Source: Parastagonospora avenae f. sp. tritici 18332-5 (lineage: Eukaryota; Ascomycota; Dothideomycetes; Pleosporales; Phaeosphaeriaceae). Taken from it: DNA of 64,000 bases. The notes below the pieces were generated by a model. It was not told where the DNA came from. It did not search any database and worked only from the letters and a program-made list of their open reading frames with translations. Both the position numbers and the translations under genes were made by a program. This document shows positions 1 to 11,463 of the stretch, in pieces. Position 1 is the first letter of the stretch. Each line of letters begins with the position of its first letter. The stretch spans positions 558,001-622,000 of the forward strand of contig JAFJTR010000008.1 in assembly GCA_022559985.1 (NCBI GenBank), given 5' to 3'.

Positions 1-404
1 CAGGAGGGTGCCAGAGCAGCTTCAGAGCTTCAGACGAACGAGACGAGGAGAAGCGTTTGCATTGAGTACATAATCTTTGGTGCCTGGAACGGCATACAAC
101 ACGTCTCGCAGTTTTTGGTAGTCTCCGGGTATAATCTCCTCTTGCGAATAGATCTCGAATGATACATTTGGTCTGACTAGACATCGGACTCATGCTAGTT
201 TTGGACGCCATATGCCCCCATGCCGTTTACATGGACACTTTATCGCTAACATTGTTAGGCCACAATCCTGGCACGGTAGCTGATACAACATGTAGAAAGG
301 GCCGATGTTGCACAACGTTCACATCGTCTCGACGACTTGTATTTAAGGCCACATAATTCCCTCATTGTGAGAAAACACAAAACTCAACAATCGCACAGCT
401 CAGC
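1..404. promoter_or_regulatory. Upstream region of the broken F-box gene
   Basis: No coding region is evident on either strand. A TATA-like run (tatttaag) lies near 340-347, about 60 bp before the ATG at 405, followed by an A/C-rich leader, which fits a fungal core promoter. The first 200 bp could be the end of a gene outside the window, but I see no convincing reading frame. Confidence 0.35.
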
Positions 405-1649
405 ATGTCTTTTGCTAAGCTACCTACCGAGCTTACGAGCCTTGTCTGCGCTCAGCTCGACAAAACAGACATCCTCTCAGCTCGACCCACAAGCCGCCAG
501 ATAATGGCTACATCTCTTGACGTTTTCAACAGCGCGATGGATACCCTTACGTTCACGTATTCGGACAAGAGTCTTTGGCGTATCCATGCCATCTTGACCC
601 GCACTGATGAGAACGCGCAATACTTGAGCCGCGTGACGAAAGTCATAATCCACACACCAACGATTGGCAGCCTTTGCGCGCTTGCACGTCATCTCGAGCA
701 AGGGCGTAAAGCTGCAGGCGGAGTCCAAGTGGACCCAACTGAGCGTGCCTACGGTGTACTTCGAAAAGGCTTGATTATGGCACTTAACAGACTGCCTAAC
801 CTAAAAGTATTCACAATCACCAACGAGCGTTTCAAGACTGACCCTATTCCGAGCGGCCTCTGACCCTAAAACTTGCTCAATATTGACCCTCTCAGTGAGA
901 CTTTCCCGCGCATATACGCCTACGAGTCTGCGCTCAGCATCCTGCCGTTCCTCACGCACAAGGGCATCGAGCTACGCCTCACCCTCGACCCAGCCAGTAG
1001 CAGCGAATCGCTCCCCAGTCTGCCATTTTCCCTCTCGCCCACGCTCGAGGCCCCCGAACAAACGAAAAAACAACGACTCATCCGACGCTCTATGTTCGGG
1101 ACAGAGCAGTTCTGCGCCCAAGACGTTATCCTCGAGTAGTTGCGCCGCTTGACTCTCGATTACACACAGGGCTACCACCTTCTCTCGTATAATAACCTCA
1201 TATATGCCGCCGAGACATCGCAACTCACGCACATCACCTTCAGAGGCGTGAGGGACCTCGACGGCTACACACTGTCATACTTCTTAGGACATGACGTCAG
1301 CACGAACACGCACAACATCACGCATCTGCGTATCGTGGACTGTGACGTGCGAGATGTCAACTGCGAGATGCTGCCAAGTCGGATCCCGTCGCTTCAGAGC
1401 CTCGAGATTCTTGATTCTAGCGTCCATCTGTGGCGCCCTAGCGGGGATATCAGATTGTTTGCTAGATTGGGGGAAGTCATGGCTGGTAGACACTTGTCTC
1501 TCGCGGGTGCTGAGATCCAGCGGCCGCACTGGGCTGACGGAGATGAGTCGCACTCTGATTCTGACTCTGACTCTGGCCATGGTGATGACTGTGACTCTAC
1601 TGAAGAGTTACAACTGACCATGGCGGATTGCGAGATCCGCTCCGCTTAA
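405..1649 (+). pseudogene. F-box-like protein, broken by three in-frame stops
   Basis: A single reading frame runs from the ATG at 405 to 1649 and reads like a fungal F-box/LRR-like protein: the N-terminus has the typical LPTELTSLVC F-box start, and the rest has leucine-rich stretches such as LPNLKVF and IPSLQSLEIL. The frame is interrupted by TGA (861-863), TAA (867-869) and TAG (1137-1139) with no change of frame, so there is no indel. I found no intron with good splice sites and a length divisible by three that removes them. Each stop is one C-to-T change from CGA, CAA or CAG. The C-terminus is a Ser/Asp-rich tail from a short GACTCT-type repeat (about 1550-1580). F-box proteins act as SCF ubiquitin-ligase substrate adaptors; here the product would be a 152-residue fragment at best. 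It could be a real short protein, but the preserved downstream frame argues for recent inactivation. Confidence 0.6.
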
Positions 1650-2561
1650 TGGGGCTGATATCCATAGGATGTCTCCTCCTCCCTTTAGCAATATATACAA
1701 AACTTTCAATCCTGTCAACTAAAACGAGCCTTCCCTCATAAGAATTCGTGACATCGAGCTCAGCATTGTGTATCGTGTTCCCATAAGATACCGTATCATC
1801 TGACATTGAAGACTTTTAGGCCAATGCCAGAGGTAGTCAGCTGTCAGGTATTAGGCTAACAGGGAAATCTGAAATGTTACCGGGGATGCCTTCAAGGTCT
1901 GAGGGGCTGATATGATGGGATCGCTCATACTAGCCTATAAGTCTTCAACGTCAGATCATACGGTATGTCCTAGGTTCCGAAATTGTTTGTAGCTTATAGG
2001 TACCACGCACGCTGTAAATACCTATTCGTAAGTCGTTGAGGCTCTACCAATCATTAATACTAATCCCAGGCTCTCCGCGGAACTTCGTCACTGATGAATC
2101 GTCGCGCAGTGACGGGAACGGCTTAATGGATCGTCCAGCCACATGCAGGGACATGAAGACCGTCGACGCCACACATGGCTGATCTTCCAACTATCAACGG
2201 CACCAGAAATAGATGCCGCATAATCATGGGCTCAGCGGGAAACATGGGGGGATATGGCTTGCTTGCCACGTGCGTGACGTGGGTCATAACGGCTGTAAGG
2301 CTGCTCCTGCTTTTGTACACATGGCTTATACGGACTAAATTAGCGTACAAGCGCATGCCGATTAAGAGGAGTTGCGTGTATATCTCTCGTACTATATTGT
2401 AGTCGGCTAATATGCCTACTGTATCGTCTCCCCATGATTCTACCCTATATCCCGTCTTGTAGAAACTCGAAAGAAAAATTAATAATAACGCCGGTTGTGT
2501 ATGGATATCATAAATGCCGCGCTCTCCATCTCTCCCATTCCATTGCAACATGTCCGAGTAT
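1650..2561. other. Intergenic, no gene recognised
   Basis: About 0.9 kb between the broken F-box gene and the 3' end of the bHLH gene. Short open frames exist on both strands but have no recognisable motif or splice structure. I see nothing else. Confidence 0.5.
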
Positions 2562-3538
2562 TCACTCCGTCACGTCCATCTGATCGGGCGTCGTGCGGAG
2601 ATCTTCAATCTCCTTTCTGAGCATTTCAATCTCCTTCTCTTGCGCCTTCATCTTCTCGAGCGCCATTTCGATTAAGCGCGCTTTGTTCACTGTCCTCTTC
2701 TCGCCCGCAACGGCTTTTTTCTCGTCTTTCTCGCCTACGTCCGTTTCTTTGCCTTCGGTTCCCCGCATGACGACGAAGCACGTGGTTCCACTGCCGAACG
2801 TGACTTCGCCGTCGAGCAGGAACTCTGCGAGATCGACCATGGCTGTCTTCATGCGGTCTCGCCGCGCTTGTTCGGCGGCACGGTGCGTGGCGCGCTTCAT
2901 CATGACGCCGGTGGCCATGGCGGTGCTGAAGTGCAGACCCATCTCCAAATGCTCACCAGAAGAAATCAGCTCATAGTTGGATTTTGACGCCAGTAGATCG
3001 GCTTGGGGTGTTGTCACGCCCCCGGCTCCTGCAGGGTGTCAGCATCAGGCCTCCGATCTTCCAAGTCACGGGATTTATTGACGGAAGGCAGAACTCTGTT
3101 TCGACGAAACTTACCATTACTACCAGCAGGCGCAATGCTACTACTCCTCCGGGAGATCGGAACTTTCTTTGGTGGTGCTGATGATGCATGGGAGATAGTC
3201 GATATGGTACTGGCAGTGTCTGCTGTTATTGATGGCGACCGCATCGATGACACCGGGGAGGTGACCGACTGCGGCGCGATGGTTGGCGATCTCAATGGCT
3301 GCGAGGGATGTATAGGTAATTGCACTTGTTGCGCTGGTGCATATTGTGGCTGCAGTGGGATTTGTTGGGCTTGTTGTTGCTGTGCTTGCTGTGCTTGCTG
3401 CTGCGCGCTCTCTCGAACAGGACTATATCTCCTTCTCTTTTTGAATATTTGCGGCCAGGTTCTGCTCAGCGGTCCCCGGTGACTACTTTCACTCCTGTCA
3501 TTATCGGACGGCTGCTGTGGTTGCGAATATGGATGCAT
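2562..3538 (-). CDS. bHLH-leucine zipper transcription factor (NUC-1/PHO4-like)
   Basis: Two exons, 3538-3115 and 3028-2562, joined across an 86-nt intron with donor GTAAGT and acceptor CTGCAG, giving 296 residues with continuous phase. The N-terminal half is low-complexity: a poly-Gln/Ala stretch at about residues 44-60, then Ser/Pro-rich sequence. The C-terminal half holds a basic region with the pattern H-x3-E-x3-RR-x-R (HRAAEQARRDR), which marks E-box-binding class B bHLH proteins. A helix, a loop with an acidic/Lys insert, a second helix beginning VNKARLIEMAL, and a heptad-like zipper (MKAQEKEIEMLRKEIEDL) follow. The family includes fungal phosphate-response regulators NUC-1 and Pho4, which act in the nucleus on phosphate-acquisition genes. 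The specific target set is not shown by the sequence. The start at 3538 is the first ATG in frame. Confidence 0.8.
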
Positions 3539-4698
3539 GTTTCATCTGTGACTAAGTGGTGTCGAGGTGGTCCATACAGCCCCAACGATTACGGGCAGGT
3601 TGGCCAGCCAGGCCTGCAGAGGGAAACAGCGGTCAGACCCGGAACCAGAACGAAGTTATGTCGAGGTGCGAATGCCAAAAGCTGCAGTCAGAAAAATGCG
3701 CCCAGGGCTCTGGGGCATCAGGGTTGATTAGCTGGGCCGCGTGCGCATGTGCTGTTGTGGCAGCGGGAGCGGTCGTCAGTTGTCAGCCGTGTTTCGCAAT
3801 CCCATTGATGGGTTCAGGCTGCTAATGGCACAAGAGGCGTAGGCGCGCGATCCAGAACAAAATGCACGCATGCTGCCCGGCGCTCCATTAAAAGTAAAAT
3901 GGCTTGCGAGTGGGTGAGGCACGAAGCTTTTGCTTGGCCTCCATAAGGAATGATGATAGGGTGCCTAGAGAAGGAGAGGAGCACCTGTCCAGTCGCGCAG
4001 CCCAGGTGGTCCACGTGTTCTTGGCGCTGTCCTGCGAATGCGACTTACCCCTGTCGAGCACCCGGCGGTCCCCTCTCTATTTGCCACAGCCCCATCCTCA
4101 GCATCGACAACAGCGAATGCCAAGGCCACTTAAGGCCGTCGGATTGGCAGAGGGCGGAGGCTCCGGATCTCCACGTCCAAACTGTATTGCTGCCGGACTG
4201 CGGCGGACGTCACCTTCTGTTTCAAGATATAGAGCCTGTACATGCCATTGTGGTTCGGTCATCGCTAAGATTTTGGGGACTCAATAAGCACTGGCAAGCA
4301 TACCACGTGTGGGCTGAACGACGGCTTTGAAGGATCTGTCGTGTCACAGGCTCGTGAGTGCAGCTCGAAGTGCTATATGGGGGTTAATACTGCATGTTGT
4401 CACCTACGACGGAAAGCGATCAGGGTGCCTGGAGCCATACACGGGGACTTGCAGTGATAATCGAAGCGTGGTGGTACTGTGTATAGCTTCGGGCTATCAG
4501 ACACCCTGTCGACAACCTACAGTAGGCCCAAGTTGGGCCATTCTAATCTGTGTCTGGCTGACGCTGCGATGATGTGCAGGATCGTAGGGAACCACATCTG
4601 GACTAGAGCGCAGTGTATAAATCGTAAATTTTTCATATAGTGAGACTGAAAACTGCATCGCTAAATCGCTAGGTCAATAAACAAATTCCCCAGCCCCT
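3539..4698. other. Intergenic, no gene recognised
   Basis: About 1.2 kb between the start of the bHLH gene and the end of the MFS gene. Overlapping open frames at 3900-4330 on the plus strand have no motif, and their composition is not obviously coding. The part next to 3538 presumably holds the bHLH promoter. Confidence 0.4.
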
Positions 4699-6420
4699 TC
4701 ATGAGCTGTCTGCTCTGCTAGTCATCTCATGGCTTTCGTGACTCTGTTTGCTCCTGACCTGAACACCAGGTACATACTCCAGATCTTCGTCTTCCAAATC
4801 CGTATCTAAGTCCTCCTCGCTGAGCATCTTGGGGTTCAAGGAAAAGGCGCCCTTCGGTACGAATGTCGCCGTCATGACCAGAACGAAGATGACTGTGAAT
4901 TGCACGCCCGCTACGCTGAAGATAGCAGACTGCACCTCGTCATTATTTCTGTCCGATACGCGGTCAATGTATGTGCCGAGGCAGACCGAAGCGATGGCGT
5001 AGGTTACGATGTAGGTGCTGTACAGGAAAGCCATTACAGCACCAAGGGCTGAGACGTTCTGAGTCTGAGATTCGATACGAGCGAGGGAAGCTTGGATGTA
5101 AGCTGCAAGTGAGACGTCACCCGCGGCCCAGCCGAAGCTTATGGGCATAAAGGTCGCGGCAACGATCCAAGCTTGGCCAACATCGTTCTTGGGTGGGTGC
5201 CAGTAAGGCAGGTACCAGACGATGAGGAGTGCGAGCGCATCAATCCGCAGCCAGGGCATGGGTGTGTGAACCAGATTCGTGAACATGAACACGAAAAGGG
5301 CTCCCAGGAGTTCACCAAAATTCGATCCTCCAACCATGATCTGCGCCCAAGCGGAGTTGCCGAGATAGCGTCGAGCGACTGCGGGTGCGATTGCGTTCTC
5401 GAGGTATCGGTGCCCGTAGAGGGCGACGGCGTATCCGGGCAGCAGCCAGATAAACTTTCTGTGTGTAAAGATGATCTTTCCACCTGTCCAGCAGGACTCG
5501 AAGAAGAGGTAAAATCCACCGGCAACTGCTCTGACGTAGGATGGTTGGCTTTCCAGTACAAGGGCGCGGGTATCTCTTTCTATCCCATCTTGAATGAACC
5601 ACCACAGGATCGAGGCTGCTGCAAAGAAGATCGGCGTGATGATGAAGGAGAAATTGTTGCCAAAGTGGGGGATGAGGGCGAGTGCTGTAGTGAAGGCGCC
5701 TGCTGTGCCCGAGATTTCATAGAAGATGTGAACGAGAGAATCCATTCGACGGAGCTTCTGGACGTTCCCGCCTACAAGGTCCCGCGGAATGACCCGGCGA
5801 ATCAGTTCGACCATACCGTACACCACACCACAGACGCAGACTGCGAACGGTCAGCGAAGCTCGTTAGGCAGTATCAATACTTAAACCCTTGTAGTGTTTC
5901 TGAAGCAAAGCGTATGCGGCACGCTGCGCAACATATAGCACTGCAAAAAGGCCCGGAAAACAGAGATGTACTTACATATAGGTATCATTCCATCAGTGTT
6001 GTAATCGCCATAGTAGCTGAAGTCATCCTGCGGATGGTGGCGAGGCCTGAACGTTCCGCCAGTTGCAGCATCCAGGATGAGCAATATGCTGCTCATGAAG
6101 CCGAAAATGAGCACTGCGCAAGCCAAGACATTCTTGGTCGGAAACCGCTTGATCAGAGGCGCGATGAGAATTGACCCCACGCACTGAAATGCCTGGTTCA
6201 GTCCCGTCAAGACACCGACGCGCTGAAAAGTGATGGAGATGTGCGTCTTCTGCTCGAGAGCGTCGTAGCGATTGGTCGCCAAAGCGATGACGGATCCGTT
6301 AAAGGCCTCCAAACCGAACTTATACATCATGATTCCGGCGATGTAGATGAAGATGTTCCGCCGCTCGAGGGGCGTGTAGAGACTCCATGTCTCGCGGACA
6401 ACGGCTAGTGGTCGAAGCAT
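4699..6420 (-). CDS. MFS-type membrane transporter
   Basis: Two exons, 6420-5976 and 5840-4699, with a 135-nt intron (donor GTAAGT, acceptor TTCGCAG) that keeps phase, giving 528 residues. The protein is hydrophobic throughout with about 12 predicted membrane segments and conserved blocks typical of a fungal MFS subfamily, for example ETWSLYTPLERRN near the N-terminus, YKFGLEAFNGS in the first membrane hairpin, and VELIRRVIPRDLVGGNV in the middle. The tail is acidic and cytosolic-looking. The frame stays open up to an ATG at 6546, but the family normally begins near the ATG at 6420, so I chose the latter. Function is inferred as proton-coupled export or import of a small solute across the plasma or vacuolar membrane. 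The substrate is unknown. No biosynthetic cluster surrounds it. Confidence 0.75.
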
Positions 6421-7640
6421 CGTAGCACTCGCGAGCGCACAACGTGCTATGGTGGTGCACAAGAATCGGCAACAAAGTCGTCGGATTGCGGAGAGTCTGG
6501 TGTTATAGTCCAAGATACCGGGCCTGAAGGTACCCAAGGTGACCAATGATAGGATTCGGCTACCGCATGTGTTTTTAGGTGCACGCTACAACTCTCCTAA
6601 GAGCTTCAGAGGCCGTGACACCCACATATGTGACGAAGAGGCATTGGAAAGGCCCTGTCGTTCGTGTCATTAAAGAAAGGCGGCGCACTGGGGTCCGCCG
6701 CCGAGGTGTGCCACTTTGAACCCAGTCCAAACTCGGGCTGGCGGGTCCGTGTGCTGACCACTCAAAATCTCAGACGTCCCCACGCGGCCTGACATGGGTC
6801 TGTCAACGTCTGGCCTGCCCAGGGTTTGAACGTGCTGCCAATGCGCAATAATCGTCTTGGTTTGTGCTCTGCATTTGCATTTGGCTTACCACAGTCATGA
6901 TGAGCATGCATTACCTGGCATTACCCTGTCTCTTTCTCGCTTGCATGAAGTTTTCCGACCGTACAGCTGTTATCACGATGTTCTGATGGCCAGATGTGCA
7001 ACAGTCGTCGAAAAGGATGCTGTTTTTCAAGATGTTCGACGGTCTTCAAGCCATTCCGTATGTCTGTATAAGTCGTCCTGGTGGATAGATATTAGTACTC
7101 CAGGTTCTAGTGTCACTGCACCCCGGTGCACATCATCCCACTTTATGAACTAAGTCGCCCTTAGTGAGAAGCAGCGCGGCTGGTGACAGTACCTTGCAAA
7201 TGTTCCTGCATTAGATCGTGGGGAAGTCTTTTTGGAAGTGGATGGTATGCGGTAGTTGATCAAATCGATTCATTGATTAACTGTCTCACATTCTCCTCAA
7301 GGGTTCCCGTCCTGGTATCATCAAACTGCGGCTTGTGGGGTTGACAATCTTCGTCTCCCATTCGCAAATAGTGAGCAGCATACTGAAGCGCATGGTATTG
7401 TGCAAGCAGTGCTAGCCGCTTCATTCGCATACGTAGCCTTGAATCGACCAAGTATCGAAGGGCACCGACATAAACAGTCGTGCAGTATGGGTGGAGCGCT
7501 GAATGGATGCGTACTTGTGAAGGTCCATGAATGGTGCTGTGATGATGCACCTGGGCGCAAAGACGCGTTCATATTGCAGCGAAAGTGCTCGGAGCGCTGT
7601 CATAGAGGAGGTAAAGAGGTTCCAACCGATTGGCGAAAGC
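6421..7640. other. Intergenic, no gene recognised
   Basis: About 1.2 kb between two minus-strand genes. It should hold the MFS promoter and the 3' end of CWC21. Small frames at 6857-7153 and 7260-7550 have no recognisable features. Confidence 0.4.
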
Positions 7641-8243
7641 TCACTCCGAATCGTCCTCGTTGTATCTCCTGGCCTCCCTGGCCTTTTCGGTCTTGATCTC
7701 GTCCTCGGCCTCTCTCTTCGCAAGACCATCCCGCATGCGCTCTTCTTGTTTCCGCCAGTGGCTGCCTTCCTCGTAGTCTGCGCTGATGCCCAGCGCCTTC
7801 CTTAACCGCTCACTCTCCTCCATCTTAGCTTTGGCGAGGTCGTGGACTTGATGGGACTTTAGTCGTTTCGCATTTGGACCCAGGTCTTTGCCGTCCTTCC
7901 TCTCTTGGTCAAGCTTCCGGCGCAGTCCCTCGCATTGGTCGTCAATCTCGTCTTCGTCGACACTGCGCGTGGTTAGTTCGTCGTTTGACCATGCTCCACA
8001 CATGATGACGTACCCTTCTTCTTCGAGCTTATCCCTCAGCTCAAGCACCTTGACTTCGATCTCACGCTTCGCTTCATGCTCAAGGATTGCCGCATCTGGC
8101 TGCCGTGGGCGGTGCTTTGCGTGCTCCCAGTCCTTGGGATATGGCGCAGTCTTGTCGCGTGGTCGGAGCAGTGAGCGGTTTTTTTGAACGTATCCAGACG
8201 TACCGCTGCCTCTTGGCGTAGTAAGTCCGACGTTGTCTGCCAT
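7641..8243 (-). CDS. CWC21: Pre-mRNA-splicing factor Cwc21
   Basis: Single exon of 200 residues. The start is set at the ATG at 8243 because the product then begins with the conserved Cwc21/SRRM2 signature GLTTPRGSGTSGYVQKN, which in this family sits at the very N-terminus and contacts the spliceosome core. A cwf21 segment follows at about residues 55-110, with REIEVKVLELRDKLEEEG and an IDDQCEGLRRKL helix, then a charged Lys/Glu/Arg-rich coiled tail. An extra upstream stretch is open in frame but has no similarity to the family. Cwc21 is part of the activated spliceosome, bound near Prp8 and Snu114 in the nucleus. The protein is longer than the yeast one (135 residues), as is usual in filamentous fungi. 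It is divergently arranged with CDC123, about 240 bp apart. Confidence 0.85.
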   Translation of the reverse strand: MADNVGLTTPRGSGTSGYVQKNRSLLRPRDKTAPYPKDWEHAKHRPRQPDAAILEHEAKREIEVKVLELRDKLEEEGYVIMCGAWSNDELTTRSVDEDEIDDQCEGLRRKLDQERKDGKDLGPNAKRLKSHQVHDLAKAKMEESERLRKALGISADYEEGSHWRKQEERMRDGLAKREAEDEIKTEKAREARRYNEDDSE

Positions 8244-8483
8244 GATAGCGGTATTTGTTAGTCTGCAAAACGTATCATCGAGAAGCGTGATGGGCAATGT
8301 TGAAAGTTGTCGGGCGGAGTTTCGGAGGAGGGCCCGAGCTTCACGCGATCCATATCCATGGACTTGCCCCGCCAAAACTTTCGCAGCGGAAATGACGAAG
8401 ACTAACACAGCAATGGAGTCACCACCTTTCACAAACCTGTCACCTTACTTTCACTCTTGCTCCAAGATAACTCAGAGACCGCC
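8244..8483. promoter_or_regulatory. Divergent promoter between CWC21 and CDC123
   Basis: A 240-bp gap separates the two start codons, so both 5' leaders and core promoters must lie here or overlap the neighbouring exon. I see no clear TATA box, as is common for housekeeping promoters. Confidence 0.5.
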
Positions 8484-9759
8484 ATGACGTCCCAGGAATC
8501 AGGACCCGATCCCGTATTCTCCTCATCCACCGAGGGCATGACAGAGCTGCCGTTCCCGCCAGTGACTAAGAAGCACATTCTGAATTGCTCATACCACAGC
8601 TGGCATCCCAGGTATGGCGAAGATAAGAAATTGAGTACACTGAAGTATACTAACTACTCCAAGATACCGCGCCGTTACGCCCAAAGCACGCCTCATTCCT
8701 CTGCCAGCTGCATTTCTCGATTATCTGCGCTCTGACGGCATTATCCTCCCACCAGAAGACGGCGATAACCCTACGTGGTCGGACAACGACAGTGGCATCT
8801 TCTCAGGCGCCGACAACAATGATGAAGACGACGAGGCAGCAGCGGACCCCAGTGTCGACTGGCGCGACACCCACGAAGCCATCGAGCGCACAATCGGGGA
8901 GCTGGGCGGCAAAGTGGCGCCGAAACTGAATTGGAGCGCACCAAAGGACGCAACATGGATGAATGCAACGAATAGCATGGAATGCCGGACACCCAACGAC
9001 ATCTATCTGTTGTTGAAGAGCAGCGACTTCGTCACGCACGATCTAGCGCATGCCTTTGACGACACAGCCGACCAGAGCTCTGGAGATGACCAGGAAATAC
9101 CCTATCATCTCGTATTGCGCAAGTGGATCACGCTCAATCCGAGCGTTGAATTTAGGTGCTTCGTGCGTGACCGACGCCTGATCGCGCTGTGTCAGCGAGA
9201 TCTCAACCACTTCGACTTTCTGTTCAACATGCAGGACAAGCTGCGCGACGCTGTACAGGACTTTTTCGACCTCAGGCTGAGAGATACCTTTCCAGACCCA
9301 AATTTCACCTTCGATGTATACGTACCTCCGCCACACGACAAAGTCTGGCTCGTGGATATGAATCCTTGGGCGCTGCGAACCGACCCATTATTGTTCTCAT
9401 GGATGGAGCTGCTTAGCATGGATGTGCTTGACGTAGAAAAAGATGAAACTACTGTGCGGCTTCAGCTGGGACAGCCTGGCAGCTCGGAAGGGATGGCTGC
9501 CGACGAATCGTCAGGTTCTGATGATACGGACGACGATGATATCGAAGAGATTTGGCAGCCCGAGTTTCGACTAGTACGTCGAGATGATCCTGAAGCATAT
9601 GGCTTCGCCACGCCTCAGTACAGCGCACACAAGCTGCCCAAGGATGTAGTGGATGCAAGTAAAGACGGGGGAGGAGGCATGAGAGAATTTGCCCAACAAT
9701 GGGAGGAGGCTCAGAGATTGGCAGAGCAGCAGCGCGCCGATGACAGCGAGACAGATTAG
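8484..9759 (+). CDS. CDC123: Cell division cycle protein 123, eIF2 assembly factor
   Basis: Two exons, 8484-8611 and 8664-9759, joined across a 52-nt intron containing a perfect TACTAAC branch site, giving 407 residues. The N-terminal block (NCSYHSWHP then TPKARLIPLP after splicing) and the central block with RKW, EFRCFVRDRRLIALCQRD and VWLVDMNPW are hallmark D123/ATP-grasp motifs, including the Asp-x-Asn metal/ATP ligands near the end of the fold. Cdc123 binds eIF2-gamma and promotes assembly of the eIF2 trimer in the cytosol, so it is needed for translation start and G1 progression. Acidic Ser/Asp runs interrupt the fold at about residues 55-85 and 310-330, as in other fungal members. No broken features. 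Confidence 0.92.
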
Positions 9760-10233
9760 TTATCCAAACCGAGCCCTAGAGCGGTCGGGACACCGAGAAT
9801 ATTGGAAGCCAAGATACCCGTTGTAGCAATGCATGAAGGGCAGCAGTCAATAGACAGGGCGAGAGCGTTTGGTACCTGCATGTTGTTGTCTTCCGAAACC
9901 TGAGCCTGGCGTGAATAACTGTAAACAAACAGAGCGTGGCAACGATCTGATTGGGATATCGATAACGCCTACCATGGAAACGATGACTCCTCGTCTCGAA
10001 GCGGTAGCGGGCCGCAGCTATGGGCATGGCGCGACTCGTTGGCGCGCCATCATACGCTATTTCGTTGGTTTCACGATCGGCAAGCGGGGCATGATTCGAC
10101 GACGCTTGATCTTTCCCAAGCGACCATCTTCCACCACAACAACACATCAACGACTCATGCTGCCGCTCCATTTGCAATAAATTCGAGGACCTGCCACGGT
10201 TTTGGCTTATTTGGATACGCAATACACGACATC
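9760..10233. other. Intergenic, promoter of the next gene
   Basis: Short gap between two plus-strand genes. The downstream frame is open back to 10039, so part could be coding, but it has no family-like sequence. The likely start is 10234. Confidence 0.4.
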
Positions 10234-11463
10234 ATGACTTCAAGATACGATTCAAGCCCTCTCTACAGCGCCTTCCTATCGCTCCCAACAGAGATCAGAT
10301 GCGAAATATATGACTACTTGCTAGTCGACTCACAGTCTATCACCATCAGCGCCGGCTACATTACCGTCTTCGGCAATCGCATCAAGGACCGCGCGCGAAA
10401 GCATGACATTCCGGGTCTGCCGCTTGACCTTGCGCCATTCGTACGGCAAACCAGAGACGCGTCTCTCTTGTGTGTCGCGAAACCACCCGAGATCGCCATC
10501 GATAACGCGTGGATGGACGATGTGGCGCGTAAAGATAGCACCATAGGCATGCCGGCTCCATTGGCGCTGTTGCTGACTTGTCGTCTGGTCAATGACGAGC
10601 TTACCGACTACATGCGCGGGAGGAAACAAATCAAGACTGCGCGGGCGCGGTTTGCAAACCCAACTGCAGAGGAGGCCGAGCCCACCTTGAAGGACGATAA
10701 CGAGGGGCTGTCATTATACGTTACATATCCATATGGCGTCTTGGTGCTGAAGAGCATGTACCCATATCTATTGAAGCAAGCACGACGAGTCTACATTTCC
10801 GGACACTACAGCAGTCCAAGAAAATCTGAACCCAGCTCCCCAACATCAGCTGACGGAAGCGACCAGGAGCGTCTGACTCCATCAAGCAGCTTCGCAGTCG
10901 CCGAGTCCTTTGGCGCCATGCCATCAGGCCGCTCATTCGGCCAACGCTCCATATTCCGCTCCGCCCGACGCAGCAGCTCTAACGCCAACCCCACGCGTCC
11001 CCGCCTCCGCCTCGACCCCCCTCTCCAGCAACAAGAGCGCCGCCTCTCTAAGGCCGAAACCGCATTCCCCACCTTCTCCGACGAAACGAACTCACTCGCC
11101 CCCGCCGCCCTCTCACACCTCGTCCGGGCCCTCTTCCCGCAGACACCCTCCCAATGCGTCAAGCTCTCCGCCCGCATACTCTATCCCGGCGAAAACTCCT
11201 ACGGCTCCGTCTGGTCCGACGAAAGGAGCCCTATCGTACACGTCCTGAAGAACGTGTGCGGCGGCAAGATCGACATGAAGGTCAAGCGCGGGGACATTGG
11301 CACCGGCTTGGTCTTGACGGCGAGAGCGAGGCCTGATAGTAGGATTGTTAGCACGAGTTGGGAGAATTGGACGGCGAGGAATGATGATAATTATTTTAGG
11401 AGGGGGGGTAGGATGGGTCTTGGTGATTTGGATGCGTTTTTGGTAGCGGAGGATAAGAAGTAG
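10234..11463 (+). CDS. F-box-like (2EXR-type) hypothetical protein
   Basis: Single exon of 409 residues. The start at 10234 places the conserved LPTEIRCEIYDYLLV motif at about residue 15, where such fungal proteins usually carry it. This motif resembles the F-box/2EXR N-terminal helix. A second helical block follows (LALLLTCRLVNDEL), which in the family marks the end of the domain. The middle (about 200-310) is a low-complexity Ser/Pro/Arg linker, and the C-terminus is a compact conserved region ending with a Gly/Asp-rich tail. Such proteins may act as ubiquitin-ligase adaptors, but many have no tested function. The frame is also open upstream to 10039, which I reject as coding because it has no similarity to the family pattern. 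Confidence 0.65.
   Translation: MTSRYDSSPLYSAFLSLPTEIRCEIYDYLLVDSQSITISAGYITVFGNRIKDRARKHDIPGLPLDLAPFVRQTRDASLLCVAKPPEIAIDNAWMDDVARKDSTIGMPAPLALLLTCRLVNDELTDYMRGRKQIKTARARFANPTAEEAEPTLKDDNEGLSLYVTYPYGVLVLKSMYPYLLKQARRVYISGHYSSPRKSEPSSPTSADGSDQERLTPSSSFAVAESFGAMPSGRSFGQRSIFRSARRSSSNANPTRPRLRLDPPLQQQERRLSKAETAFPTFSDETNSLAPAALSHLVRALFPQTPSQCVKLSARILYPGENSYGSVWSDERSPIVHVLKNVCGGKIDMKVKRGDIGTGLVLTARARPDSRIVSTSWENWTARNDDNYFRRGGRMGLGDLDAFLVAEDKK

Noticed and set aside
807..895. An intron to remove the first two stops of the F-box gene at 405
   Set aside because: The best GT...AG pair gives 89 nt, which breaks the downstream frame, and the stop at 1137 is unaffected.
5173..6174. A 333-codon plus-strand open frame
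   Set aside because: It is antisense to the MFS transporter exons, covers its intron, and has no domain pattern; the minus strand carries the real protein.
9776..10222. A 148-codon minus-strand open frame upstream of the F-box-like gene
   Set aside because: Basic, motif-free sequence antisense to the leader of the plus-strand gene.
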